Below are positions 8,530 through 17,539 of a stretch of DNA of 64,000 nucleotides, one piece after another. The DNA is taken from positions 3,019,539-3,083,538 of the forward strand of contig NC_009633.1 in NCBI RefSeq assembly GCF_000016985.1, in the 5' to 3' direction. The translations under genes and the position numbers were made by a program. The first letter of the stretch is position 1. Every line of letters begins with the position of its first letter. This DNA is from Alkaliphilus metalliredigens QYMF. GTDB lineage: Bacteria; Bacillota; Clostridia; Peptostreptococcales; Natronincolaceae. The notes under the pieces were generated by a model. The model searched no databases and was not told the DNA's origin. It was given only the letters and a program-made list of their open reading frames with translations.

Positions 8530-9918
8530 TTATTTAAGGGAACGCAATAGTTGTTTTAAGATTTCTAAACCTTTTTCTAACTCTTCTATGGTTTCAGGTG
8601 CACAAATAGATAGACGAACTGCTTTTTCAGGATCACTGTTTCCAACCACAAATCGTTCTGCTGCATATACTTGAACACCGTGCTCTAAGGCCAAGGTTTC
8701 AAAATGAGCTCCTGATGTTTGGTTTGATAATTTTAGCCAACGAAAAATACAGGTATCTTCACCACGGCAATCAAATTCAGACAAATAATCATTAACCAAT
8801 TGATTTCTTTCAATTGTGTTCTTTCGGTGATTATCAATAATGGTATCAATTTCATTTGACACAATCATACGAGCAGCTAATTCTGCCATCAGTGGAGAAA
8901 CAGATATATTCATATTATAAAGTGCATTGGACAGAGGTTCTTTATACTGCTTTGGCACTGATACATAAGCCAAGCGTAGACCAGGAGCAATGGCTTTCGA
9001 CATACTGGCTATATAGATTGTGTGTTCTGGTGCAAATGATGCCACAGCCTGTACTGGCTTTTCATGCATCAGACTGTAAGTAGCATCCTCTATGATAAAA
9101 ACATTGTACTCTTTCGCAATTTTAGCTAATGCTCTTCTGCCTTCAATGGACATGGTGTGGCTGGTTGGATTTTGGTAGTCTGGTATCAGATAAATACCCT
9201 TTAGATTTTCATTTTTACAGGCATAAATTAGTGCATCCTCGTCCATTTCTAGCCCTTTATTTTTAATAGGTACTAATTGAACACCAAGCATACTGGCGGC
9301 TGTTTTTAGACCAGAATAGGTATGGGGGTCAGTGCCAATCCTATCTCCCTGCTGGCATAAACCAATAAGTGTAGCTGTGATGGCATTTTGACCACCGCTG
9401 GCAAACAATATAGTTTCAATATCTGTAGTATAACCACCCTTGCTTATCAGTTTTACCGCCGCGTCTTTCTGCCAAAGCACATCTCCGGGTCTACTATAGC
9501 CGAAGCATTTGATAAGGTCAGATTCACTCACTATGTTTTTTAATTGTAGCATCAGGGGTTCATAAGAGGCTGGCTCTGGAATAGTAGCTCCCATTTCGAT
9601 CATATTTTTTGGTCTGCCATCAGTAAGTAGATATGTATTGGATAAGGCATCAAAGGAAACAAATGTACCACTTCCCACTGTTGTGCTTAATATCCCTTTT
9701 AAGATACACACCTTAAAAGCCTTTGAAACAGTACTTACATTTATGTCTAAGAAATCAGCCAATTCTCTATAGGGTGGCAATTTAGTTCCTGGAAGTATCC
9801 TTCCATTTATAATATCCTGTTCCAGTTGATTTGCTAATGCTAAATATAATGGCTTAACAGTTTTATCTAAGACTGGTTTCCAAGCCATGGGATAGTTTTC
9901 AAATGAATTTACAGGCAT
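8530..9918 (-). CDS. MocR-type GntR/aminotransferase transcriptional regulator
   Basis: A protein of about 462 residues. An N-terminal GntR winged helix (roughly residues 15-85) is fused to a fold-type I aminotransferase domain that binds PLP through the Lys in ASMSKAIAPGLR. Such MocR/PdxR regulators sense an amino acid or PLP through the aminotransferase-like domain. The frame opens at 9945, but the ATG at 9916-9918 has an AAGGA site 9 bases upstream and gives the expected N terminus. It precedes azlCD on the same strand and shares a palindromic site with it, so AzlCD is its likely target. Whether it activates or represses cannot be read from the sequence. Confidence 0.88.
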   Translation of the reverse strand: MPVNSFENYPMAWKPVLDKTVKPLYLALANQLEQDIINGRILPGTKLPPYRELADFLDINVSTVSKAFKVCILKGILSTTVGSGTFVSFDALSNTYLLTDGRPKNMIEMGATIPEPASYEPLMLQLKNIVSESDLIKCFGYSRPGDVLWQKDAAVKLISKGGYTTDIETILFASGGQNAITATLIGLCQQGDRIGTDPHTYSGLKTAASMLGVQLVPIKNKGLEMDEDALIYACKNENLKGIYLIPDYQNPTSHTMSIEGRRALAKIAKEYNVFIIEDATYSLMHEKPVQAVASFAPEHTIYIASMSKAIAPGLRLAYVSVPKQYKEPLSNALYNMNISVSPLMAELAARMIVSNEIDTIIDNHRKNTIERNQLVNDYLSEFDCRGEDTCIFRWLKLSNQTSGAHFETLALEHGVQVYAAERFVVGNSDPEKAVRLSICAPETIEELEKGLEILKQLLRSLK

Positions 9919-9937
9919 ACGAGCACATCCTTTCCTA

Positions 9938-9973
9938 TCATACAATTATACGATTGTATGACAGATGTGACAA
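9938..9973 (-). promoter_or_regulatory. mocR promoter with embedded palindromic operator
   Basis: Minus-strand promoter TTGTCA (9973-9968), 17-base spacer, TATAAT (9950-9945). The -10 lies within an inverted repeat at 9938-9961 (CATACAAT-N6-ATTGTATG), the same core as upstream of azlC. This arrangement predicts autoregulation. Confidence 0.75.
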
Positions 9974-10086
9974 GGTTACACATTGTTATAGCACTTTACA
10001 AGTAATGTGGTGCTTCCAAAACAATTCCATAAAACAAGAAAATCAGACGCCTTAATCAAACTTGTAGACTGGTGTTGAAATAATAT

Positions 10087-10113
10087 AACCGCCCCTTAAA
10101 CTAAGGGACGGTT
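10087..10113 (-). terminator. Hairpin downstream of the exported flavoprotein gene
   Basis: Arms aaccg-c-ccctta and taaggg-a-cggtt pair over 11 bp with one mismatch and a 3-base loop, 56 bases past the stop at 10169. The following minus-strand tract is T-rich but interrupted, so termination is probable rather than certain. Confidence 0.5.
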
Positions 10114-10168
10114 CGCACAGCATTTTTTATGATTCTTCAGTTAATCAACGATAAGAAAAATTCAATTT

Positions 10169-12232
10169 TTATTTTCCCGCTCCTGCATTTATTCCTGCAA
10201 TGCGTCCGAAAACAAATATGTCAGTAATTGCATTCCCACCAAGTCTGTTACCACCGTGAATTCCACCTGTAACTTCTCCCGCTGCCCATAAACCAGGAAT
10301 AATTTTTCCATCTCCATTTAAAACATGACCTTCGACATCAATAACAGTACCACCCATTGTATGATGCAATGATGATTTTCTTGGACTTATGGCAATTCCA
10401 ACATCGTCATTAGATTCTATATACTCAAGATCAATGGCTCCTGCAATATTTTCCTTATGAAAGTCATCATCTTTTTGATTTGCTACATAGCTGTTATATT
10501 TTTCTATTGTCTTACGTAATTGTTCTTCAGTAAATCCAGGTGCAACACCTGCTGCAGAAGTTTTAGTAGCTTCTGCTAATTCAGCGATATTTTTACCATA
10601 CCATACATGACCACCTTCAACCATGGCTGCTACACGTGCATTATATTCAGTTCCTTTTAATTGCTCATCAGGGTTTCCAATATCTCCTCTGCCTGAATAG
10701 ATAATATAGAAAATACCATCTTCAAGAGCTAGTGAAGCTTTAGCAAGAACATCACGTTCAGCATATTCATTTACAAATCGATTGCCCTCTCCGTCAATCC
10801 AGATCTGCTCTGCTGCATCAGCCCAAATACCGTCGGTCATAGTACCTTTAACAGGCGATGAAGAAGGCATCATTTGAGCAACTTCCATGCCAGTTACACC
10901 GGCACCGATTTCTAGAGCCATTACAATTCCATCGCCCTGGTTAGTGCCCATATTAGTTGATAGTGTTCTACTTGAAAGGTCATCTCCCCAATAACTATCA
11001 TAGTCCTTAACCATAGTCGCGTCTGCGCTATATCCACCTGTTGCAAGAACAACTCCATTAGTTGTATTAATTGTGATTTGTGTGCCATCTACCTGGACAG
11101 CTTTTGCACCTACTACCTTGCCTGATGCATCCACTAAAAGTTCAGTGCCTGTAGTATCAGTATATATTATAACGCCTTTATCCTTTGCAACTTTTTCAAG
11201 TTGAGGGATACGTAGAGTACCTGTCATGAAAGTATGAGTTCTTGGCCACATAGCACCAAGTACTGTACCAGTTCCAGGAGCATCCCCATACTTAGCATCA
11301 GCACCGTAAGATGCTTCAAGACCAACTTCTCCCATCCATTGAAAAGCATCTAAAGAATTAATAGCTAACTGTCTCGCAAGGTGAACTTCTGGGGCAATCC
11401 AACTACCATTTAATAACTCACGAAGTCCTCCTGTATACATATGCCACATGTGTAATGCACTAGAGTCAAAACCAGGCATGTCCGCTCCGGCGGTTTTTCC
11501 AATATTATTTGAATAGAATGCATTTATATCAGCCTTGAGCTCTGTCAATACTTCTTCCCATTCAGGAAAAGTGTCGAATTTCAGCTTTGGATCAAGTGGA
11601 CTAAGGGCAAGATAACTATCTAATGTATCTTTTTGAGCTCTACTTAATATCATGTTATTCTGTGCCTCAAGATCAACTGCATTGTATGCTGCACCTGCCA
11701 ACAGTGTATTTCCACCTAATACAGACGCCTTCTCAATAAGGGTAACGCTAGCTCCTTGCTCTGCTGCACTAATTGCTGCAGTAAGACCAGCGCCTCCCCC
11801 ACCCATTACAAGGACATCTGTATCCCATGTTTCAGGATCCTTTGGTGTAACAACTACCTTATTTTCCTTTAGAGCATCAACATCTAGGCCAGCTTCTCTA
11901 GCAGCATTAGTAACTGCATTAATAATAGCAAAACTAGTCAAAGTTGCGCCTGTTACAATATCTACAGATAAACTTTGGTTTTCAATTATCTGATTTGGTA
12001 TACGTTCAAGGGCTACTCTTACAACACTTTCAGTTTCAGAGTTCTCTGTAAACTCAATATCTGTGATTTTACTGTCTTCAACAGTAATCCTTACAGTCAT
12101 TGGTCCTTGCATACCAGCAGCAGTACCTTCAAAGCTGTCGTTAATCAGTACAACTGGCTCCTCCGTGGTACACCCCACAAATATAAAAGTAATCATGCAA
12201 ATACAAACAAGTAATGAAATAAGTTTTTTCAT
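10169..12232 (-). CDS. Exported lipoprotein FMN/FAD reductase (flavocytochrome-c/fumarate reductase-like)
   Basis: A 687-residue protein with a lipoprotein signal peptide ending at the lipobox IFVGC. An FMN-binding domain (about residues 30-120) carries VDIVTGATLTS, the motif in which ApbE attaches FMN covalently to the last Thr of TGAT. A fumarate-reductase-type FAD domain follows, with the dinucleotide loop VMGGGGAGLTAAIS and a C-terminal GGNRLGGNAITDIFVFGR. Such enzymes reduce small organic acceptors outside the membrane, with electrons from a membrane quinol or flavin chain. The true acceptor is unknown. A two-component pair next door is a likely regulator. ATG follows GGAGGAG. Confidence 0.87.
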   Translation of the reverse strand: MKKLISLLVCICMITFIFVGCTTEEPVVLINDSFEGTAAGMQGPMTVRITVEDSKITDIEFTENSETESVVRVALERIPNQIIENQSLSVDIVTGATLTSFAIINAVTNAAREAGLDVDALKENKVVVTPKDPETWDTDVLVMGGGGAGLTAAISAAEQGASVTLIEKASVLGGNTLLAGAAYNAVDLEAQNNMILSRAQKDTLDSYLALSPLDPKLKFDTFPEWEEVLTELKADINAFYSNNIGKTAGADMPGFDSSALHMWHMYTGGLRELLNGSWIAPEVHLARQLAINSLDAFQWMGEVGLEASYGADAKYGDAPGTGTVLGAMWPRTHTFMTGTLRIPQLEKVAKDKGVIIYTDTTGTELLVDASGKVVGAKAVQVDGTQITINTTNGVVLATGGYSADATMVKDYDSYWGDDLSSRTLSTNMGTNQGDGIVMALEIGAGVTGMEVAQMMPSSSPVKGTMTDGIWADAAEQIWIDGEGNRFVNEYAERDVLAKASLALEDGIFYIIYSGRGDIGNPDEQLKGTEYNARVAAMVEGGHVWYGKNIAELAEATKTSAAGVAPGFTEEQLRKTIEKYNSYVANQKDDDFHKENIAGAIDLEYIESNDDVGIAISPRKSSLHHTMGGTVIDVEGHVLNGDGKIIPGLWAAGEVTGGIHGGNRLGGNAITDIFVFGRIAGINAGAGK

Positions 12233-12753
12233 TTTTTCTCCTCCGATCTTAAATTAGTAATCTCTTGAAAACTTCGAGGGCTTTATTTATTCTTGTCGTT
12301 TATGATTAACCAAGATATTTTTTTTCACAAACTAGGCCATAAACTAAACCTCGATTTCATACAATGTTACTTTTTACACACGAGATATGCGTCAATAAAA
12401 ACCTCATTAATCCCAGATTGATTGAAGATTTCACATCGAAGCACTTCCTTTCCTTTTTTTCTTGACTTCGATTAAATTTTAACATACTTAAAGCAACTTA
12501 TTGATTAAATAGTTATTAAGATTTTATAGTGATTTTTGACTTCAAAAAGAAAATATTACCATTAATAAGCAACTATACCGTCTAATGCATAAAAAAATCC
12601 CTTATCATGCGCAATCAGCATTTTTAGGGATTAAGAAATCTTAACATTTATTCTGTTTAAATTAATATCTTTTTAATTTGTAGTTTCCTCATAATAGGGA
12701 AGTTAAATTTTCTCTCCCCCTGAATATGTATGATATTTTATTTCATATTTAAC
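12233..12753. other. Intergenic region, flavoprotein upstream region and response-regulator terminator
   Basis: About 520 AT-rich bases without a coding frame. It should hold the flavoprotein promoter and any response-regulator binding sites, but I could not pick a convincing promoter or repeat. A hairpin with arms aatccct and agggatt at 12597-12632 is followed on the minus strand by a long T-run and probably ends the response-regulator transcript. Confidence 0.5.
12597..12632 (-). terminator. Terminator downstream of the response regulator gene
   Basis: Inverted repeat aatccct ... agggatt with a long loop. On the minus strand the right arm ends in ggga followed by seven T residues. It lies about 120 bases after the stop at 12754. 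Confidence 0.55.
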
Positions 12754-13449
12754 TCAATTAGCTTTTCCCTTAGGGTCAAAGTAATATCCTTGTCCCCACT
12801 CCATTTTTAAAAATCTAGGATTGTTCACATCTTCTTCAATTTTATTTCTAATATTATGTATATGAACGATCACAGTTCGTGGATCCCCATAGCTTTTTGC
12901 TCCCCAGATTTTATAATATAATTCTTTAGGGGTATAATATTGCCCTGGATTCTGCATTAAAAATGACAATATCTTAAATTCAGTAGAAGAGAGTTTTAAT
13001 TCACCTTCGTTCTTTACAACAATATGACGATTTGCATCTAATTTAAAACCGGTACAAGCTAAAATATTATTAGCTTTATTGGGTGATTTATTCGCTCTTC
13101 GCAGATTTGCTTTTATTCGTGCCTCCAAAATTTTATTATCAAAAGGCTTTACTATAAAATCGTCGCCTCCCCTCTCTAAAGCTTGAACAATTGTATCACT
13201 GCAGTCAAGACATGAAATAAAAATAATAGGACAATCATGCCACTCTGTCAACCTAGAACAAAGGTCAAGACCATTAACATCTGGCAGCAAAATATCAAGG
13301 AGTATCACATCAAATTTATCTCTTGCATTTGCATAGGCTTCGCTACCTGTTTTGGCCCAAATAACTTCATATGTCTCAGCTTGTTCAAGGTAGTAGAGGA
13401 TTATCTTTGCTACTAACGTATCATCTTCAACTAAAAGAACCTTTATCAT
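12754..13449 (-). CDS. OmpR/PhoB-family response regulator
   Basis: The 231-residue protein has a receiver domain (acidic pair Glu8-Asp9-Asp10, phospho-acceptor Asp52 in LLDILLPDV, conserved Lys in IVKPF) and a C-terminal winged-helix DNA-binding domain with the TVIVHIHNIRNKIE recognition region. It is transcribed divergently from a histidine kinase 315 bases away and lies upstream of the exported flavoprotein on the same strand. Control of that gene is a reasonable inference. Start ATG follows AAGGGGTG. Confidence 0.9.
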   Translation of the reverse strand: MIKVLLVEDDTLVAKIILYYLEQAETYEVIWAKTGSEAYANARDKFDVILLDILLPDVNGLDLCSRLTEWHDCPIIFISCLDCSDTIVQALERGGDDFIVKPFDNKILEARIKANLRRANKSPNKANNILACTGFKLDANRHIVVKNEGELKLSSTEFKILSFLMQNPGQYYTPKELYYKIWGAKSYGDPRTVIVHIHNIRNKIEEDVNNPRFLKMEWGQGYYFDPKGKAN

Positions 13450-13764
13450 ATAATTTCACCCCTTAAATCAATATTACCTCAATTTTTACTATTTCCACAA
13501 GGATATTCAGTGTTTTGCAACTGGAAAATGCATAGGTACTCTTTAAGTTCAGATATGCTTAAATCTTTACATTAAATATTTGATATACTTTTGTTGAGGC
13601 ACTTTCAACATTCCTTTCATCCCCCTGGCTATTTCTTCGTAAATTCGACGATAAGGGTAGCAATTCTCCGCATTTTTAATTATACCATAATCAGATATTC
13701 AGACTATCTTGACAGACGTAATAGATATATAATTATGACTAAGGAAATAAAAAGGGGAATGTAT
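13450..13764. other. Divergent intergenic region between response regulator and kinase
   Basis: About 315 AT-rich bases. The left part must contain the response-regulator promoter and the right part the kinase leader. An upstream in-frame extension of the kinase ORF runs through it from 13591 but has no ribosome site and an atypical sequence. No clear operator repeat was found. Confidence 0.4.
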
Positions 13765-15552
13765 ATGAAAAGAGATTATTTTAAAGCAATACTTGTATTT
13801 CTAATAATATCCAGTTTAACTTTCTTTATAGGCGTAACAATAAATAATAGTTTTGGTGCTTTAAAAAACGGTGACACATTATCTGATAAGAGAGAAAACA
13901 GCATATATTCACTTGCAAATTATCACTGGGATTCAAAAACGAATACCTATTACTTTGACCTAGTTAGAAAAAATGAAAATCAACAATTGGAACTTATCTA
14001 TGGAAAATTGCCATCGGACGTTTTAATCAATGGTACTGTTTTAAAGGAATCTTCATTCTTTTCAAGACTATTACTTAACTCCGATTGGTTTATAGATAAC
14101 AAAATCAGAGTTGTCTTTAACACAAGTATAAATCCTTATAATACTCCTATATATGTAACTACTACATCTAGTGCTGAAACTGCACTTTCAACCTTCAATA
14201 TGGTATTTGCTTTCAGCCTTGGAACAACCTTTTTAATGTCTATATATGGACTCTCCCTTTATCTCCACAAAAAAACAGAAAAATACCTATTATGGTTTGC
14301 TATATATACCGGTGCATTGACTTTATGGAGTGCTCTTCCACTATTTGTTGGTGCAGGTATAAATTTCTTACGATACTATGCTTTTGCTTGGTGCGTAATT
14401 CTGGATATTGTTATATGCTTTAAAATGTTTGATATTAAGCTTCCTGGACGTTTTAACATTCTTCTAAGTATAAGGGGAGTTATTGCTATTTTGGTGTTAT
14501 GGTCCATTATGGAAAGTATTTTTCCTAAATTGCACAGTGAAATTTATGTTTATAGCTTGTTCTTATTTTCCATTGGAGTTCTCATTTATGCCTGCGCTGA
14601 CAGACGAAAAGGAGCATGGCTATTGATTGCAAGCCATGCCTTAAGCCTAGGATTACGTATGGTTATACCCTTATCTTCTCTGTCATCTTTAAGTATAAGC
14701 TATCCTTTGCGTGCCTTGCAATTCTCAAAGCTTTTTAATATTCCCTTTGCCTTTTGCTGTATGTTATTAATAAATCAAATTTTCGCTGAAAAATTTGCTG
14801 AAGCTGAAATCCTTGCTAAGGAATTAGAGCAAATGAACCATAATCTGGATGAAAAGGTTTTGGAAGGTAACCAGGCTTTGCAAGAACAGATGACACGGCG
14901 ACATAGTCTTATGATGAATATCTTTCATGATTTACGTACTCCATTATTTGTTATGCAAGGCTGTACTCAAAAAATTACTAAACAACCAGAACTACTCGAT
15001 ACGGAATTACCAATAATAAGGGAAAGATTAGATTTTACCAAATATCTAGTTGAAGATTTATTTTTAATGGCCAAACTTGAGGATAAGCAAGTGATCCTCG
15101 ATACAGATCGGGTCCCTATCACAGACCTAATTAAAAATGTTATTAGTGCGTGTAGTATAGAGGGAGAAAATAAATACATTTATATAGAAACAGAGTTGAA
15201 ATGTGATTGCATTACTTGGGGAGATGAGTATCGTCTTAAACAGGCATTTCAAAATCTTCTCCTAAATGCAATATACTATACAAAACCAAATGGCAAAGTA
15301 TCTGTATCTTTAAAAAAGGAAGAAAATACTGCCATTATATCCTTTACAGATACAGGTATTGGAATATCTCCACAGGATATAGATAAGATATTTGACAGAT
15401 ATTATCGTATAAGTAATAAAGAAAAGCACCAATCGACCGGCTTAGGACTTTCCATTGCACAAGAAATTATACAACAGCATCAGGGAAGTATTGGCGTTAA
15501 TAGTGAGTTAGGATTTGGCACAACCTTCACAGTTCACCTACCCATAATCTAA
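13765..15552 (+). CDS. Membrane sensor histidine kinase with a 7TM-type sensor
   Basis: 595 residues from the ATG at 13765, chosen for its AAGGGG site 7 bases upstream (the open frame begins at 13591). An N-terminal membrane segment precedes an extracytoplasmic region of about 100 residues. A bundle of about seven membrane segments follows, as in 7TMR-DISM receptors, then a coiled coil. HisKA has His388 in IFHDLRTP. The ATPase domain has an N box (LLLNAIYYT), DTGIGIS and GLGLSIA. It should sense an external ligand and phosphorylate the divergent response regulator. The ligand may be the acceptor of the neighbouring flavoprotein, but that is only inference. Confidence 0.88.
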   Translation: MKRDYFKAILVFLIISSLTFFIGVTINNSFGALKNGDTLSDKRENSIYSLANYHWDSKTNTYYFDLVRKNENQQLELIYGKLPSDVLINGTVLKESSFFSRLLLNSDWFIDNKIRVVFNTSINPYNTPIYVTTTSSAETALSTFNMVFAFSLGTTFLMSIYGLSLYLHKKTEKYLLWFAIYTGALTLWSALPLFVGAGINFLRYYAFAWCVILDIVICFKMFDIKLPGRFNILLSIRGVIAILVLWSIMESIFPKLHSEIYVYSLFLFSIGVLIYACADRRKGAWLLIASHALSLGLRMVIPLSSLSSLSISYPLRALQFSKLFNIPFAFCCMLLINQIFAEKFAEAEILAKELEQMNHNLDEKVLEGNQALQEQMTRRHSLMMNIFHDLRTPLFVMQGCTQKITKQPELLDTELPIIRERLDFTKYLVEDLFLMAKLEDKQVILDTDRVPITDLIKNVISACSIEGENKYIYIETELKCDCITWGDEYRLKQAFQNLLLNAIYYTKPNGKVSVSLKKEENTAIISFTDTGIGISPQDIDKIFDRYYRISNKEKHQSTGLGLSIAQEIIQQHQGSIGVNSELGFGTTFTVHLPII

Positions 15553-15658
15553 CACAAAATAAGATAACATTTTTCCGCCAACATATAGCAGCTACAGGTG
15601 ATAATAAAATTGCAGCATATGTCATGTCACTATTTTCTCATATTATGAAACAATTTGA

Positions 15659-15832
15659 ATAATTATTATTCATCATTATCTTTTAACGTTTACATATTTA
15701 ATGGCTTCATTGCCAGCTATATGCTCGACGTCAATTGCAATAATATTTATTAGTTTGCGTACTTCTGGTTATTTCCTTATGTTTAGCTTCTTCGTAATAG
15801 CATCGATTTTATATACAGCTTTTGCTGAATGA
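15659..15832 (+). pseudogene. Possible C-terminal remnant of a membrane transporter
   Basis: A stop-free frame of 57 codons (ATG at 15701, stop 15830-15832) encodes a strongly hydrophobic stretch with two apparent membrane segments, including IAIIFISLRTSGYFLMFSFF. It has no ribosome site. It resembles the last helices of a major-facilitator carrier, but the family call is a guess. The rest of the 15553-15958 interval holds no intact gene. Confidence 0.25.
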
Positions 15833-15861
15833 AAATATAATTTATGATAAACCCAATAAAG

Positions 15862-15922
15862 AAAAACCCTCATCTGTATGATCTTGTCTTTTAAACTCGA
15901 TCATATCAAATCAGGGTTTTTT
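15862..15922. terminator. Terminator between kinase region and tryptophanase
   Basis: Imperfect long hairpin with outer arms aaaaaccct and agggttttt and an inner stem atgatc/gatcat. The T-run on the plus strand and the A-run on the left make it usable in both directions, chiefly for minus-strand tnaA (stop 15959). Confidence 0.7.
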
Positions 15923-15958
15923 ATATTTTAATTCTAGATATCTAAGCTCTAGTATTAC

Positions 15959-17338
15959 TTATTCAATGGGTCTTAGTTTTGCTGTGAAGTGTCTCAGTAC
16001 AGGTGGTTGCCACAATATCTCATAACCCTTGATTTCACTTGCTTTTTTCTTAATGTTAATTAGAGCCTCAATGACTACATCAAAGTGAGCTTGAGTATAC
16101 ACTCTTCTTGGAATAGCCAGTCTTGTAAACTCCATTTCTGCTTCCTGCTGCTCTCCGGTCTCTGGGTCTAGATCTAGAAGATAAGATCCGATATCGCAGG
16201 ATCTAATACCTGCTTCAAGGTATAGCTCGCAAGCCAAAGCATGACCTGGGAACTGGAAGTATGGAATATGTGGCAATAAACCTTTAGCATCTAGGAATAC
16301 CGCATGACCACCTACAGGGTATTGGAAGGGGATTCCTGCTTCCTTAAGCTTTGCACCAATGTATTCAACCTGACCAATTCTGTATCGTAGAAAGTTCTTG
16401 TCTAAGCCTTCATACAGGCCTATACAAAGAGCTTCTATATCTCTTCCTGCCAGACCACCATAGGTTACAAAGCCTTCATATGGAATTGTCAGACCCTTTA
16501 CCTTCGTAAATAAATCTTCAGAGTCTCTAATACCGATAAGACCACCCATGTTAACGATAGCATCCTTTTTAGCACTCATTGTAAAAGCATCAGCATAGCT
16601 GAACATTTCTCGAACAATATCTATAATTTCAACATCTGCATAACCTTCTTCTCTTTGCTTAATGAAATACGCATTTTCTGCATATCTGGCAGCATCGATT
16701 ATCATAGTAATGCCGTATTTATCTGCAATTTCTTTTGTCGCTCTAATGTTTGCCATAGAAACAGGTTGACCACCTGCAGAGTTGTTGGTGATCGTCATAA
16801 TGATAAGTCCAACCTCTTCTGCGCCAACCTCGTTGATATAAGCCTCTAATCTTTCAACATCCATGTTGCCTTTAAATGCCACATATGTTTGAGTATCCCT
16901 TGCTTCAGGCACCACAATGTCAACTGCCCTTGCGCCAAGAAGGCCTACATGTCCTCTGGTCGTATCGAAGTGCATATTTGATATGCATTTTTGACCCTTT
17001 TTAAGTAGGCTTGGAAGTAAAACCTGCTCCGCTGCTCTACCCTGGTGTACAGGTTGGCAGTACTTATACTTGAATATATCTTTGACTGTATTTTGAAGCC
17101 TCTTATAGCCTCTTGCCCCAGCATAAGACTCATCACCAGTCATCATACCTCCCCACTGGGCATCACTCATTGCACCAGTACCGCTATCCGTTAATAAATC
17201 AATGTACACGTCATCAGATTCAATGCCGAAAAGGTTGTAATTAGCTTCCTTTAGCTTCTCTTCCCTTTCTGACCTTGTTGTAATTCTCAGTGGCTCAACC
17301 ATTTTAATTTTAAAAGGTTCTGCAACATATTTAATCAC
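15959..17338 (-). CDS. tnaA: Tryptophanase (tryptophan indole-lyase)
   Basis: A 459-residue beta-eliminating lyase of the tryptophanase/tyrosine phenol-lyase family. It has [32 protein letters not shown]-like and PLP-Lys MSAKKDA blocks. The substrate-determining loop reads [12 protein letters not shown]: the position that is Arg381 in tyrosine phenol-lyase is Ile here, as in tryptophanase. LLPHIP and the C-terminal LRHFTAKL also match TnaA best. It cleaves tryptophan to indole, pyruvate and ammonia in the cytoplasm. The start is GTG, 7 bases after AAGGGGG. A divergent regulator lies 201 bases away. No leader peptide or permease gene adjoins it. Confidence 0.85.
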   Translation of the reverse strand: MIKYVAEPFKIKMVEPLRITTRSEREEKLKEANYNLFGIESDDVYIDLLTDSGTGAMSDAQWGGMMTGDESYAGARGYKRLQNTVKDIFKYKYCQPVHQGRAAEQVLLPSLLKKGQKCISNMHFDTTRGHVGLLGARAVDIVVPEARDTQTYVAFKGNMDVERLEAYINEVGAEEVGLIIMTITNNSAGGQPVSMANIRATKEIADKYGITMIIDAARYAENAYFIKQREEGYADVEIIDIVREMFSYADAFTMSAKKDAIVNMGGLIGIRDSEDLFTKVKGLTIPYEGFVTYGGLAGRDIEALCIGLYEGLDKNFLRYRIGQVEYIGAKLKEAGIPFQYPVGGHAVFLDAKGLLPHIPYFQFPGHALACELYLEAGIRSCDIGSYLLDLDPETGEQQEAEMEFTRLAIPRRVYTQAHFDVVIEALINIKKKASEIKGYEILWQPPVLRHFTAKLRPIE

Positions 17339-17408
17339 TTTAATTCCCCCTTGAGATTTATTGATTAAAGCTTAACACATATATACAAAGCTTTATAGTG
17401 TCTTTAAT

Positions 17409-17437
17409 TTGACTTTAATTATTGTATATCTTAAAAT
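17409..17437 (+). promoter_or_regulatory. Promoter of the regulator divergent to tnaA
   Basis: TTGACT at 17409-17414, 17-base spacer, TAAAAT at 17432-17437. A start of transcription near 17444 would give a leader of about 95 bases before the ATG at 17540. Confidence 0.6.
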
Positions 17438-17539
17438 GACTATAGGGTGATCAATCTCCCTCCAAAGCATTACTGTTTAAAATACTCAGAAAGGAAAAGT
17501 TATAATGAGGACCTATACCTCATTATACAGGGTGATAGC

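Noticed and set aside
13591-13764. Upstream start for the histidine kinase
   Set aside because: The extension lacks a ribosome site and family similarity; ATG 13765 has both.
15959-17338. Tyrosine phenol-lyase instead of tryptophanase
   Set aside because: The position of the TPL-specific Arg381 is Ile here, and flanking loops match tryptophanase.
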